11,082 nt of DNA from Candidatus Methanomethylicia archaeon (lineage in GTDB: Archaea; Thermoproteota; Methanomethylicia; CALHIW01). The stretch is taken from contig CALHIW010000097.1 of assembly GCA_938030905.1 (NCBI GenBank), positions 1-11,082 of the forward strand, given 5' to 3'. Below, in pieces: positions 1 through 7,239 of the stretch (positions are counted from its first letter, which is position 1; each line of letters begins with the position of its first letter). Below the pieces are notes generated by a model. That model worked only from the letters and a program-made list of their open reading frames with translations. It was not told the origin of the DNA and did not search any database. A program made the translations under genes and the position numbers.

Positions 1-1
1 A

Positions 2-319
2 CTAATATCTAAAAATACTGATTTAATAGTTATTGAGGGATTCAATGATTCAATATATCCTTGGAGTGGAGTGGAGAAATCAGCAATAGTTCTTGCAGTA
101 TCGCCGGGGCACATTATAATTTATGATACTAAAGAATTCTATAAAGCCATTAATAATCAAAAGGCTATAAAAGTATTTTATGAGGTTGCTAGTAAAGTTA
201 AACCTATAAAAATACTTAGAATACCACCACTCACAAAACATGATATTAAAGATACTGTCATATTAACTAAGAAATACAGTAATGCGCTAGTTGAAATAGT
301 AAATATCCTTAAGCTCTAA
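2..319 (+). CDS. C-terminal part of a protein, possibly MobB-like P-loop protein (5' end outside window)
   Basis: The reading frame is open from base 2 to the TAA at 317-319 and has no stop upstream, so the gene enters from the left edge and only its last 105 residues are visible. An internal GTG at 71 could be mistaken for a start, but the frame in front of it is coding. The fragment begins with a hydrophobic strand followed by acidic residues, 'DLIVIEGFNDS'. This resembles the 'DLVIVEGFKD' strand of MobB, the GTP-binding protein that assists molybdenum cofactor guanylation. A second strand (AIVLAVS) and a third later (IKILRIPPL) fit the end of an alpha/beta nucleotide-binding fold. The Walker A motif would lie upstream and cannot be checked. 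The MobB assignment rests on one short motif, so another P-loop family is possible. It is followed by a hairpin at 340-356 that could end its transcript. Confidence 0.5.
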   Translation, partial: LISKNTDLIVIEGFNDSIYPWSGVEKSAIVLAVSPGHIIIYDTKEFYKAINNQKAIKVFYEVASKVKPIKILRIPPLTKHDIKDTVILTKKYSNALVEIVNILKL

Positions 320-339
320 TCAATCCATAACTTTACCAT

Positions 340-356
340 AGGATAAGGTTTATCCT
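340..356 (+). terminator. Hairpin after the leftmost gene, possible terminator
   Basis: AGGATAAGGTTTATCCT forms a 7-bp stem (340-346 with 350-356) closed by a 3-base loop, 21 bases after the stop codon at 319, and is followed by a short T-rich stretch. Its position suits a transcript end. Archaeal termination depends mainly on the U-tract, which is weak here, so the role is uncertain. Confidence 0.35.
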
Positions 357-570
357 TTAAATCTTTACTGTTTAAACATTTGACGTTATTAAGTATTGGT
401 GTTACTAGTGGCTCTTAGGGTCTGGTGGTTTTATGAAGTTATGTGGGAGATGGAGAGCTTAATCTTAAAGATTGGCCTCTTCCTAGCTGAAAGTTGTTTG
501 AAACTATACTGTCCCGGCTTTCATGGTTCTAAGCTGTTTTCAATGTGATTTATCTTGCTGAAGGTTTTTA

Positions 571-1334
571 TGCATCTATTCCAAAGGCTTGAAGCATCTC
601 AGATACCAGTATTGTAGGAAGAGTGAAGAATTGTTTATGCATGTCTTCAGCATCTTCCATAGAGGATTGTGTTCTACATGGATGATGACCCTATGTTGGG
701 AATTGATATAGTAGCAGCTTACGTATCGATCTCTATGGTAGCTCCTACATAGTACCATTCTCATCAATCTTGATTATATCAAACCAGCTATATAAGTAGA
801 GCAGCGGTTCCTTGTCTTTAACTACAGCGAAACTTATAATTCTGGAAAACTCTATTCTTAAGGGCTTTCAAAGCTGCTTAGCAGGAATCATCCTAAAGTA
901 GACTCCCTAAAGATAACTTGAGAGTATTAAACATTAATGGGTGTATTATTTAAACCTACATTAAGTTTTAGAAGTGGTTTAAAGTAGTTTAGTAATATCT
1001 ATGTGGCTATTGTAAAAATTCATTTTTACTCTATAATTTAGGCTATTTTCCCTTTAAGAAATCATTGGGAAGCTGCGCATAGAAAAGATTAGGGCCTTAT
1101 AGACTTAAACATCTTTATTATCTCTACTTTAGTATTGCTTTTCTATAAATTCTAGTTTCTACTCTTCTACTAATCCATGTTTCATTATGCATGAGGCCTT
1201 TGACTTTAGAGCTGGATGCGTGTCTGTTATCACACTTCCCCTTACGTACGGTATATAATTATCGAAGAGCTAAAAATATACTGATTACTTCCCCCCATTA
1301 GATTCTTAATTTCTAAACTATATACTTCATTTAG
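571..1334 (-). pseudogene. Probable decayed minus-strand gene of unknown identity
   Basis: No intact gene occupies the 1.5 kb between 320 and 1834. On the minus strand four open stretches give balanced, protein-like translations rather than the K/N/I/Y-rich text expected from random AT-rich DNA. They are 1334-1245 (30 codons), 1269-1162 (36 codons, containing PYVRGSVITDTHPALKSK), 867-748 (40 codons, containing LYLYSWFDIIKIDENGTM) and 690-571 (40 codons, containing EDAEDMHKQFF). The last three share one frame and are interrupted by TAG and TAA codons. The first overlaps the second in another frame, as expected after a frameshift. I do not recognise the family. Stretches of this length arise by chance fairly often in AT-rich DNA, so the case rests on composition and shared strand and frame. 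Short frames on the plus strand in 400-760 look less convincing. Confidence 0.35.
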
Positions 1335-1790
1335 TTAATATTCTACATGCTATTCTATAATGTTTAGTATCATTAGTTAGTACTGTTACTTAGAGTCTTA
1401 ACTTTCCCAGAAATGCTAGAGAAATAAATGTATTTGTAACATTACAAACTCGTATGTAAAGTATCTTATTGGTAAGATTTGAAACAACATAAATGACTCT
1501 AGCTACTAGAAATAGTCGTAATAGTGTCATCATCATAAAACCCTAACATTCCTCTATTAAATTCAATAGAAGATTAAAATCTAAACTATGATATAAATGT
1601 ATAATTTCTACAGTAATAGTGCCAGATATCTAGAGTCATATTAGATAAATGAAATATAAAATATATAGGCATTAACACAGTAAGAGTAACGAAGCTTTCT
1701 ATTTAACAAACTTAATAGTTTAGTCATGCTATCACTATAAGTAAAGGATCTGAGTAAGGCTAAAGTTCATAAGGCGAGGTTAAAACTTCG
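1335..1790. other. AT-rich spacer with no recognised gene
   Basis: All six frames are closed by frequent stops, and I see no tRNA fold, no direct-repeat array and no long inverted repeat. It may be the oldest part of the decayed locus to its left, or simply spacer before the etf promoter. Confidence 0.4.
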
Positions 1791-1796
1791 TTAAGC

Positions 1797-1804
1797 TTAT
1801 AAAA
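1797..1804 (+). promoter_or_regulatory. TATA-like box of the etfBA operon
   Basis: TTATAAAA at 1797-1804 is preceded by purine/T-rich bases that could serve as BRE. Archaeal transcription starts roughly 25 bases after the box centre, which places the start near 1826, within ten bases of the etfB ATG. The mRNA would have a very short leader. Confidence 0.5.
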
Positions 1805-1814
1805 TCAGTAGAGT

Positions 1815-1828
1815 ACCAGTTAACTGGT
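1815..1828. promoter_or_regulatory. 14-bp perfect palindrome at the etfB transcription start, candidate operator
   Basis: ACCAGTTAACTGGT is a perfect 14-bp palindrome between the TATA-like box (1797-1804) and the etfB ATG (1835), overlapping the predicted start site. A dimeric repressor bound there would block polymerase. Its last bases (GGTG, 1826-1829) could alternatively act as a Shine-Dalgarno sequence five bases before the ATG, so part of the symmetry may be incidental. Confidence 0.4.
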
Positions 1829-1834
1829 GTTTTC

Positions 1835-2635
1835 ATGAATATAGTAGTCTGTGTAAAGGCAATACCATACATCGAGGAAAGAGTAAAAATAGATCGAAGT
1901 GGTAAAGACATTGTTAAAGCGGGATTAAAATTTAAAATAAATGATAGTGATGAAAATGCATTAGAGGAGGCGCTTATACTAAAGGAAAAATATGGTGGAA
2001 CTGTAACTGTTATTTCCCTATGTAGTGATAGAGAACTTACATATGCTGAACAGGTTGTATGGGAATGTTATGCTAAAGGAGCTGACCAAGCAATACTTGT
2101 ATGTGATAAAATATTTGAAAATCCAGATCCATACATCACATCAAAAACTCTAGCTGAAGCTTTAAGAAGTGTAAAGTATGATCTTATACTAACTGGATGT
2201 CAAGCAATTGATGATAGCTATATGCAGATCGGACCAATGATAGCAGAAATCCTTGGACTACCATATACAACATTAGCTGTAAAGATTCAGGTCTTAGATA
2301 ATGGGAGAATTCTTGTACATAGAGAACTTGAGGAGGGATATAGACAGGCTGTTGAAATTAAACTACCAGCATTAATTACTGTTCAGACAGGTATTAACCT
2401 ACCAAGATATGCAGCTCTTATAAAAGTTATAGCTGCAAAGAAGAAGCCTCTAAGGAAAATTACAGCTCAAGAGTTAAAACTAGATGTGGAGATGATAAAT
2501 TCGTGGAGAAATATATTTATTGAAGAGATGTATATACCGAAAGCTGAAAGAGCAGCTCAAATAATTACCGGGTCTCCAGAAGAAGCTGCAACTAAACTTG
2601 CTTTAATCATTAGTAACACATTGAAAAGCGGGTGA
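1835..2635 (+). CDS. etfB: Electron transfer flavoprotein, beta subunit (EtfB/FixA)
   Basis: EtfB forms a soluble heterodimer with EtfA that carries electrons between flavin dehydrogenases and an acceptor. The 266 residues match the usual length of about 260. Visible marks are the N-terminal strand MNIVVCVKAIP, the nucleotide-binding segment GCQAIDDSYMQIGP (121-134), the VHRELEEGYRQAVEIKLPAL region (161-180) and the family signature NLPRYAALIKVIAAKKKPL (188-206). The segment after QAIDD corresponds to the AMP or second-FAD site; whether this ETF binds FAD there, as bifurcating ETFs do, I cannot decide from sequence. The ATG at 1835 fits a TATA-like box 30-odd bases upstream. etfA starts six bases after its TGA, so the two are cotranscribed. 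No fixC/fixX-type quinone reductase genes are in the window. Confidence 0.95.
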   Translation: MNIVVCVKAIPYIEERVKIDRSGKDIVKAGLKFKINDSDENALEEALILKEKYGGTVTVISLCSDRELTYAEQVVWECYAKGADQAILVCDKIFENPDPYITSKTLAEALRSVKYDLILTGCQAIDDSYMQIGPMIAEILGLPYTTLAVKIQVLDNGRILVHRELEEGYRQAVEIKLPALITVQTGINLPRYAALIKVIAAKKKPLRKITAQELKLDVEMINSWRNIFIEEMYIPKAERAAQIITGSPEEAATKLALIISNTLKSG

Positions 2636-2641
2636 AAGCAT

Positions 2642-3610
2642 ATGAGGGAGATTTTAGTTATAGCTGAGCATAGAGAGGGGGAGTTAAGAAGCTCTTGTCT
2701 TGAAACTATATCGAAAGCTCATGAGGTTGCAGATAAGGGAGGATTAGAGGTAACCTCAGTAATCATAGGTTCAAACATCAAATCCTTAGCAGAAAAATTA
2801 CGGGAATATGTTAGTAAGGTTTATCTAGCTGAAAATCATGAAATTACATATTATGATTGTGAAATCTACAAGCACATAGTATCTAAGCTTATAAGAGAAG
2901 TTAAGCCATTAATGGTTTTGATGGGGCATACATCATACGGTATGGACTTAATGCCTGGATTATCATCACATCTAAGTCTACCCCTAGTGACAGATTGTAT
3001 AGATATTGAGTTAAGTAATGGGAAACTCAATGCTATTAGACAGGCGTATGGTGGTAGAGTTAATGTGAAGGTAAGTTTAAAACCGTCAGAAACATACTTG
3101 GCAACACTTAGAGCTGGAGTATTTCAACCAGCTAAACCAACTCAAACTAAAGGAGAAATAGTTGAAGTTGATGTTCCACCATTAGAGCTAAAAGTTAAAC
3201 ATCTTGAGGTAATTAGGCCAGAAATTGAGGATATAGATATTTCAAAGGCAGATATTGTTGTAGGAGTTGGATTAGGTATAGGGGCTAGAGAGAAAATACC
3301 TGTTGTTAAGGAGCTTGCTGAAACACTTGGAGGAGTTTTAGGATGTTCAAGACCAATAGTTGATAGGGGATGGTTACCTCAAACTAGACAAATAGGGTTT
3401 TCAGGTAAGTCTATTAAACCAAAAATATATATTGCTGTAGGAATTAGTGGAGCTGCAAATCATGTAGCTGGAATTAAGGGAGCTAGAACAATAGTAGCAA
3501 TAAACAAAGATTCTGGAGCTCCAATATTTAATATTTCAGATTATGGTATTGTTGGAGATCTATTCCAGGTTATACCAATACTTGTGCAGGAGCTAAAAAA
3601 AGTTAAGTAG
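2642..3610 (+). CDS. etfA: Electron transfer flavoprotein, alpha subunit (EtfA/FixB)
   Basis: EtfA binds the electron-carrying FAD of the ETF dimer. Residues 1-180 form the N-terminal alpha/beta domain (ILVIAEHREGEL at the start). Residues 200-320 are the FAD domain: VVGVGLGIG (206-214), CSRPIVDRGWLPQTRQIG (235-252), SGKSIKPKIYIAVGISGA (254-271), TIVAINKD (283-290) and DYGIVGDLFQVIP (300-312). At 322 residues it is family-typical. One difference is AANH at 272-275 region of the GISGA motif, where most ETFs I know read A-hydrophobic-QH. The start is supported by GGGTGA (2630-2635), a Shine-Dalgarno sequence that overlaps the etfB stop codon, with six bases before the ATG. Its stop codon directly abuts that of the convergent fumarase beta gene. 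Confidence 0.95.
   Translation: MREILVIAEHREGELRSSCLETISKAHEVADKGGLEVTSVIIGSNIKSLAEKLREYVSKVYLAENHEITYYDCEIYKHIVSKLIREVKPLMVLMGHTSYGMDLMPGLSSHLSLPLVTDCIDIELSNGKLNAIRQAYGGRVNVKVSLKPSETYLATLRAGVFQPAKPTQTKGEIVEVDVPPLELKVKHLEVIRPEIEDIDISKADIVVGVGLGIGAREKIPVVKELAETLGGVLGCSRPIVDRGWLPQTRQIGFSGKSIKPKIYIAVGISGAANHVAGIKGARTIVAINKDSGAPIFNISDYGIVGDLFQVIPILVQELKKVK
3595..3601 (-). terminator. T7 tract on the minus strand, possible end of the fumarase transcript
   Basis: Seven A residues on the plus strand read as T7 on the minus strand, about ten bases past the fumarase beta stop and inside the 3' end of etfA. Oligo-T tracts are the main intrinsic termination signal in archaea. Confidence 0.4.
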
Positions 3611-4195
3611 TTATTTAAGAATTGAACTCATTTTTTCATATGCTTTTTTATTTACATTCTCATGAATATTAGCACCATAAGAATCAATAACTACAGTTAG
3701 AGGACCAAAGTTTTCAACTTCAAGTATCCATAATGCTTCAGGCACTCCTAAATCAAGCCATTCAACACCTTTAACCCTTCTAATGGATTGAGCTGCAAGA
3801 ACAGCAGCACCACCAGTAAATTCAGCATACACTGCACCATAAGCTTTACAGGCTTCAGCTGTTCTTAAGCCCATACCCCCCTTGCCAATAACCATTCTAA
3901 CACCAAGAGTTCTTATTACATCATATTCGTAGAGCTCCATTCTAGTGCTTGTTGTTGGTCCAGCAGCTACAACAATCCACTCATCATTAATCTTCTTAAC
4001 TATTGGCCCACAGTGATATATAGCCATTCCTCTAAAATCTATAGGTAATATATCTCCTCTACTGATTATTTCAAGAATTCTTTTATGAGCTTGATCCCTA
4101 GCTGTGTATATGGTACCTGTAAGATATACTATATCATTAATTCTAAGAGTTCGAGCATCAGACTCTGAAAGAGGAGTTTTAAACTTATACTCCAC
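3611..4195 (-). CDS. fumB: Class I fumarate hydratase, beta (C-terminal-domain) subunit
   Basis: This is the smaller subunit of the oxygen-sensitive, 4Fe-4S class I fumarase that hydrates fumarate to L-malate; the related L-tartrate dehydratase has the same two-subunit plan. The 194 residues show TARDQAHKR (31-39), YHCGP (60-64), AGPTTSTRM (78-86), GKGGMG (104-109) and PEALW (152-156), all hallmarks of the beta domain that supplies substrate-binding residues. It starts with GTG at 4195. GGTGAT (4205-4200), spanning the last codons of the alpha gene, is a good Shine-Dalgarno sequence at proper spacing, and only two bases separate the alpha stop from the GTG, so translation is probably coupled. 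Substrate preference between fumarate and tartrate cannot be read with certainty, but fumarase is the usual archaeal role. Confidence 0.93.
   Translation of the reverse strand: MEYKFKTPLSESDARTLRINDIVYLTGTIYTARDQAHKRILEIISRGDILPIDFRGMAIYHCGPIVKKINDEWIVVAAGPTTSTRMELYEYDVIRTLGVRMVIGKGGMGLRTAEACKAYGAVYAEFTGGAAVLAAQSIRRVKGVEWLDLGVPEALWILEVENFGPLTVVIDSYGANIHENVNKKAYEKMSSILK
3631..3649 (+). terminator. Two T6 tracts, possible end of the etfBA transcript
   Basis: T6 at 3631-3636 and T6 at 3644-3649 lie 21-39 bases after the etfA stop, inside the antisense of the fumarase beta gene. With no intergenic space available, the etf mRNA would have to end within its neighbour. Confidence 0.4.
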
Positions 4196-4197
4196 TA

Positions 4198-5076
4198 TTA
4201 ATCACCATAAACCTTATAGGCTCCATCACCATACACTACCGCAGAAGCTCTTCTTGCAGCCCAGCAATTAAAAGCTACAGCAACGGGAAGACTTGCTATG
4301 TGTCTATGAGCATACTCAATATTAACACCAAGGACTGTTGTTCTACCTCCTAAACCCATAGGTCCAATACCAGTTTCATTTAATATGTTGTAAAGCTCCA
4401 TTTCCATTTTAGCTATTTGAGACTCTGGGCTTCTCTTATTTAGAGGGCGTAATAATGCTTTCTTAGCTAAAACCATAGATATATCAGCACCACCACCAAT
4501 ACCAACGCCTACAATTGTAGGAGGGCAAGGCATGCCGTTAGCTTCAAGAACCGAATTGATGATGAATTTTTTCACACCATCAATTCCATCAGCAGGTGTT
4601 AACATCTTAAATTTACAGACGTTCTCGGATCCGCCACCTTTAGGCATAACTGTAAGTTTCAGCGAATCACCATCAACAATATTCCAGTGAATGTATGGTA
4701 TGAAATGCCCAGTATTATCACCTGAGTTTTTATTTGTAAATGGGTGGACAGCATTAGGTCTTAAAGGTATTTTACTAGTTGCTGTACGTGTAGCATTAAT
4801 AATTGATTTCTCAATATAATTAATACCTGGAAATGAAGCTCCAACCTCAACAAAGAAAGTTATAATACCAGTATCTTGACATACTGGCGCCTCAATACTT
4901 TCCGCAAGCTTAACATTATCAAGAATAGCTTTAAGCTGAGCTTTAGCTACATCACTAACCTCATTATCATAAGCTGTTTTCAAAGCATTTTTAACATCAT
5001 CTGGCAAGTATATAACAGCTTTTCTAATAATTTCAATACAGACGTTCTCAATAACTTTAGGATCAATCATCCCCAT
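4198..5076 (-). CDS. fumA: Class I fumarate hydratase, alpha (Fe-S) subunit
   Basis: This is the larger subunit of the class I fumarase, carrying the catalytic 4Fe-4S cluster; it acts in the citrate cycle in the cytoplasm. The 292 residues include APVCQDTG (63-70) with the first cluster cysteine C66, NSGDNTGHF (117-125), KGGGSENVC (146-154), GMPCPP (181-186, C184) and GIGGGADI, then GLGGRTTVLG (241-250) and HRHIASLPVAVAFNCWAARR (257-276). C154, C184 and C271 are further cysteines from which the other cluster ligands would come. The ATG at 5076 lies about 26 bases after the centre of a TATA-like box and lacks a Shine-Dalgarno sequence, so the message is probably leaderless. A second ATG two codons later (5070) is a less likely start. 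It is first in the fumarase operon. Confidence 0.93.
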   Translation of the reverse strand: MGMIDPKVIENVCIEIIRKAVIYLPDDVKNALKTAYDNEVSDVAKAQLKAILDNVKLAESIEAPVCQDTGIITFFVEVGASFPGINYIEKSIINATRTATSKIPLRPNAVHPFTNKNSGDNTGHFIPYIHWNIVDGDSLKLTVMPKGGGSENVCKFKMLTPADGIDGVKKFIINSVLEANGMPCPPTIVGVGIGGGADISMVLAKKALLRPLNKRSPESQIAKMEMELYNILNETGIGPMGLGGRTTVLGVNIEYAHRHIASLPVAVAFNCWAARRASAVVYGDGAYKVYGD

Positions 5077-5098
5077 CCATAGCTAAATTAGAAAGCTT

Positions 5099-5113
5099 CT
5101 TAAAAACTTTTCC
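5099..5113 (-). promoter_or_regulatory. Promoter of the fumarase operon
   Basis: On the minus strand GGAAAAG followed by TTTTTAAG resembles BRE plus TATA; the box (5106-5099) is centred about 26 bases before the ATG at 5076. This spacing predicts transcription starting at the start codon. Confidence 0.5.
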
Positions 5114-5196
5114 AAATCATGAAAGTGTTCTATAAATTTAGATATGGAAAATATACGTAGCTAATAGCTTAAGCTTACAAGGCGCTGAAGTTACTG

Positions 5197-5303
5197 ATAA
5201 ACCCTATACTATGAGGGTTTATTTTCACATTTAATCTAAAAACTTAAGTTATTAATCATACATGAATTAATGAGGGTTTAAACTTTAACGCTTATTAAAC
5301 CCT
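5197..5303. repeat. Two inverted pairs of TAAACCCT/AGGGTTTA between thiDN and the fumarase operon
   Basis: TAAACCCT occurs at 5198-5205 and 5296-5303, and its complement AGGGTTTA at 5214-5221 and 5273-5280. The left pair forms a 9-bp stem (5197-5205 with 5214-5222) with an 8-base loop. The right pair forms an 8-bp stem with a 15-base loop. They lie 90-200 bases upstream of the fumarase promoter and 60-165 bases downstream of thiDN on the same strand. They may be operator sites for the fumarase operon or hairpins in the thiDN 3' transcript. The rest of the 5077-5361 spacer holds nothing else I recognise. Confidence 0.5.
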
Positions 5304-5361
5304 ATCTATTTTAGTCTTAATATTTAAACCATTCTTAAATCATAAATAATTAAATCCATAA

Positions 5362-6714
5362 CTATATTTTAAGTTCACTACTTACTCTTATAAGGATGTC
5401 TATAGTCTCTCTTGCATTTTTAGCAAAAATAACTATCATAGGTTCCTTACCTACATCCCCAGTATGATATATAACGTCTGGTATAGATCCATGTTTAGAT
5501 ATTGCCTGTTCAACACCCCATGGAATTGTAGCCCCCTCAATATTCTTAATCTCTTTAGGTTCAAGCTTCCTATCGTATGATGATGCTTTAAGACCTAAAC
5601 TTTTAAGAGCTTCTAAAACTTCAGGATCATACCTAATGTTTAATGCAGATCTTAAATTGACGTTGTACTCCATGATTTTTAAAATGTATCTTGCTAAATG
5701 TGATGATGCACCAAACTTAACGCATTCAGGAATTCTAACACCATTAATCGACTTTACAATTCTTCCGGGAACTGCAGCTACATCATTTATATCTATAGCA
5801 TATGGTATTGCCATAGCAATATTCATTCCAACTTCAGGTATAAAATATTCTAAGTTACGTATATGCCTTAATAGCTTTAAGGCTTCCTCAATTTCCCTAA
5901 TAACTTGATATCTTGAGGATTCGCGGTATAACATCACCATGGGATTTACTGGTCCATATCCTTTACCAATGTTTAAACCATATTTTACAGCTAGTATTAC
6001 AAGCTCCTTAGCTCTTCTCACAGAATCTATTATGCTTAACCCCTTAGCAATTTCAGCAGCTATAGCTGCTGAAAAAATACAGCCTGTTCCATGTGTTGTT
6101 TTAGACTCTATATGTGGTGATGGAAGAATTTCAATTTTTCCCTCGTATGCTAAAACATCAGGAGACTCCTTACCTTTAAGATGCCCCCCCTTAACAACAA
6201 CAGCTTTAACACCATATTCACATATTTTCCTAGCAGCCCTACTCATATCGTTAACACTTCTAATTTCAAATCCGGAAAGAAACTCAGCTTCAGGTATGTT
6301 TGGTGTTAAAACGGTTGTAAGTGGTAGAAGTTCTTTAACCATAGATTTTATAGCATCCTCCCTTAAAAGCTGAACACCACTTTTAGAAATCATTACTGGA
6401 TCAACAACAAGTGGGAAGCCGTATCTTTTAACCCTATTAGACACTACACTAACAATTTCCTGTGAGTAAAGCATACCTGTTTTAGCAGCATCAATTCCAA
6501 AATCTTCAGCAACAACATCAATCTGCCTGCCAACAAAATCCGCAGGTATACTGAAAATTCCGGAAACAGAAAGGGTGTTTTGAGCTGTAACAGCTGTTAA
6601 TGCAACTACTCCATGAACATTTAAAGCAGCAAAAACCTTTAAATCAGCTTCAATACCAGCACCACCACAAGAATCGCTGCCAGCAATGGTTAATACAATA
6701 GGTATTCTAACCAT
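5362..6714 (-). CDS. thiDN: ThiD-ThiN fusion: HMP/HMP-P kinase and thiamine phosphate synthase
   Basis: This bifunctional thiamine enzyme phosphorylates hydroxymethylpyrimidine (phosphate) and joins it to the thiazole phosphate. Residues 1-265 are the ThiD ribokinase-like domain: AGSDSCGGAGIEADLK (11-26), the conserved VVDPVM (103-108), LTPN.PEAE (136-144) and the catalytic GTGC (209-212). Residues 293-450 are ThiN, the archaeal replacement for ThiE: PEVGMNIAMAIPYA (293-306), VPGR (315-318), GASSHLARY (335-343) and IYHTGDVGKEPMI (415-427). Arg318 and His339 have the spacing of the Arg/His pair reported as essential in a Pyrobaculum ThiN. The 450 residues are usual for ThiDN. The ATG at 6714 sits about 25 bases after TTTAAATA and has no Shine-Dalgarno sequence, so it is probably leaderless. 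I found no TPP-riboswitch motif upstream. Confidence 0.95.
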   Translation of the reverse strand: MVRIPIVLTIAGSDSCGGAGIEADLKVFAALNVHGVVALTAVTAQNTLSVSGIFSIPADFVGRQIDVVAEDFGIDAAKTGMLYSQEIVSVVSNRVKRYGFPLVVDPVMISKSGVQLLREDAIKSMVKELLPLTTVLTPNIPEAEFLSGFEIRSVNDMSRAARKICEYGVKAVVVKGGHLKGKESPDVLAYEGKIEILPSPHIESKTTHGTGCIFSAAIAAEIAKGLSIIDSVRRAKELVILAVKYGLNIGKGYGPVNPMVMLYRESSRYQVIREIEEALKLLRHIRNLEYFIPEVGMNIAMAIPYAIDINDVAAVPGRIVKSINGVRIPECVKFGASSHLARYILKIMEYNVNLRSALNIRYDPEVLEALKSLGLKASSYDRKLEPKEIKNIEGATIPWGVEQAISKHGSIPDVIYHTGDVGKEPMIVIFAKNARETIDILIRVSSELKI

Positions 6715-6735
6715 AGATACATAGATTAATCTAAA

Positions 6736-6743
6736 TATTTAAA
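6736..6743 (-). promoter_or_regulatory. TATA-like box of thiDN
   Basis: TTTAAATA on the minus strand (6743-6736) is centred 25-26 bases before the thiDN ATG, predicting a leaderless transcript. It lies directly after the end of the R15P isomerase remnant. Confidence 0.5.
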
Positions 6744-6748
6744 CTTAG

Positions 6749-7239
6749 TTAAATCTTCTTGAAATCTAAGTCTTGTTTCAGCAATATAGACCCTATTTTT
6801 ACCATGTTGTAAGCTGTTTTAATAACTAATATTGTAATGGCTAAATTACAATACGTTAAAAGGTATATCATTATCCTCAATTCTCTAAATCCGCTAATCA
6901 CATCAAATACTTTAAGCAAGTTCCCTATAGATGAGTTAGCTGATGTTATAGTAGTATCCTTAAGAGTTTTTAACTTAACACATTTCCTACAAGCCTCCTT
7001 AACCCTATTTAATGAACCTATATACCATTCAGTAGTGAGATATTTATAGGTCTTGTATTTAGTAGGATTTCTGAAACCTCATTTAATTCATCTATATAAT
7101 CATTAATGTCTCCAGCAGTTGATGACTTTGCAAATATAATGAATGCTCTAGTAAGCGATCTAGCTATTCCAGCTGTACTTCTTATCCTCATGGTTCTTAT
7201 ACAATCAGCTACTCTTAGAGCTTCATTAGAATACCTCAT
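6749..7239 (-). pseudogene. Truncated, frameshifted ribose-1,5-bisphosphate isomerase (aIF2B-related, e2b2)
   Basis: The first 73 codons (7239-7018) match the N-terminus of the archaeal R15P isomerase: DCIRTMRIRSTAGIARSLT corresponds to the family's 'IKSMRIRGAGRIARAA', and LNTRPINISLLNG to 'FETRPTAVSLPNA'. The frame then stops at TAG (7020-7018). In the next frame, from about 7024 to the TAA at 6751-6749, homology resumes: TYCNLAITILVIKTAY aligns without gaps to the family's 'THCHSKAAISVMKTAW', the segment with the catalytic cysteine. Intact proteins have about 320 residues; this remnant covers only about the first half, and thiDN begins 35 bases further on, so the C-terminal catalytic domain is gone whatever the cause of the frameshift. 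The start codon overlaps the prs stop (ATGA), showing a former operon. The enzyme acted between AMP phosphorylase and type III RuBisCO. Confidence 0.85.

Noticed and set aside
664..752. Plus-strand 'FYMDDDPM' text resembling the YMDD box of reverse transcriptases
   Set aside because: The flanking residues show none of the other reverse transcriptase motifs and the frame is closed by stops on both sides; coincidence.
576..767. 63-codon minus-strand frame
   Set aside because: Rich in Cys, His, Tyr and Arg with no recognisable motif; another minus-strand frame over the same bases gives more convincing protein text.
1527..1545. ATGATGATGA on the minus strand as a C box of an sRNA
   Set aside because: No CTGA D box follows within the 60 bases expected for archaeal C/D sRNAs.
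5939..6373. 144-codon plus-strand frame
   Set aside because: It is the antisense shadow of the thiDN gene, whose two domains are unmistakable on the minus strand.
6715..6748. TPP riboswitch before thiDN
   Set aside because: Only about 35 bases separate thiDN from the remnant, the start appears leaderless, and no CTGAGA-type conserved core is present.
6837..7049. 70-codon plus-strand frame
   Set aside because: It is the antisense of the R15P isomerase remnant, which has clear homology on the minus strand.
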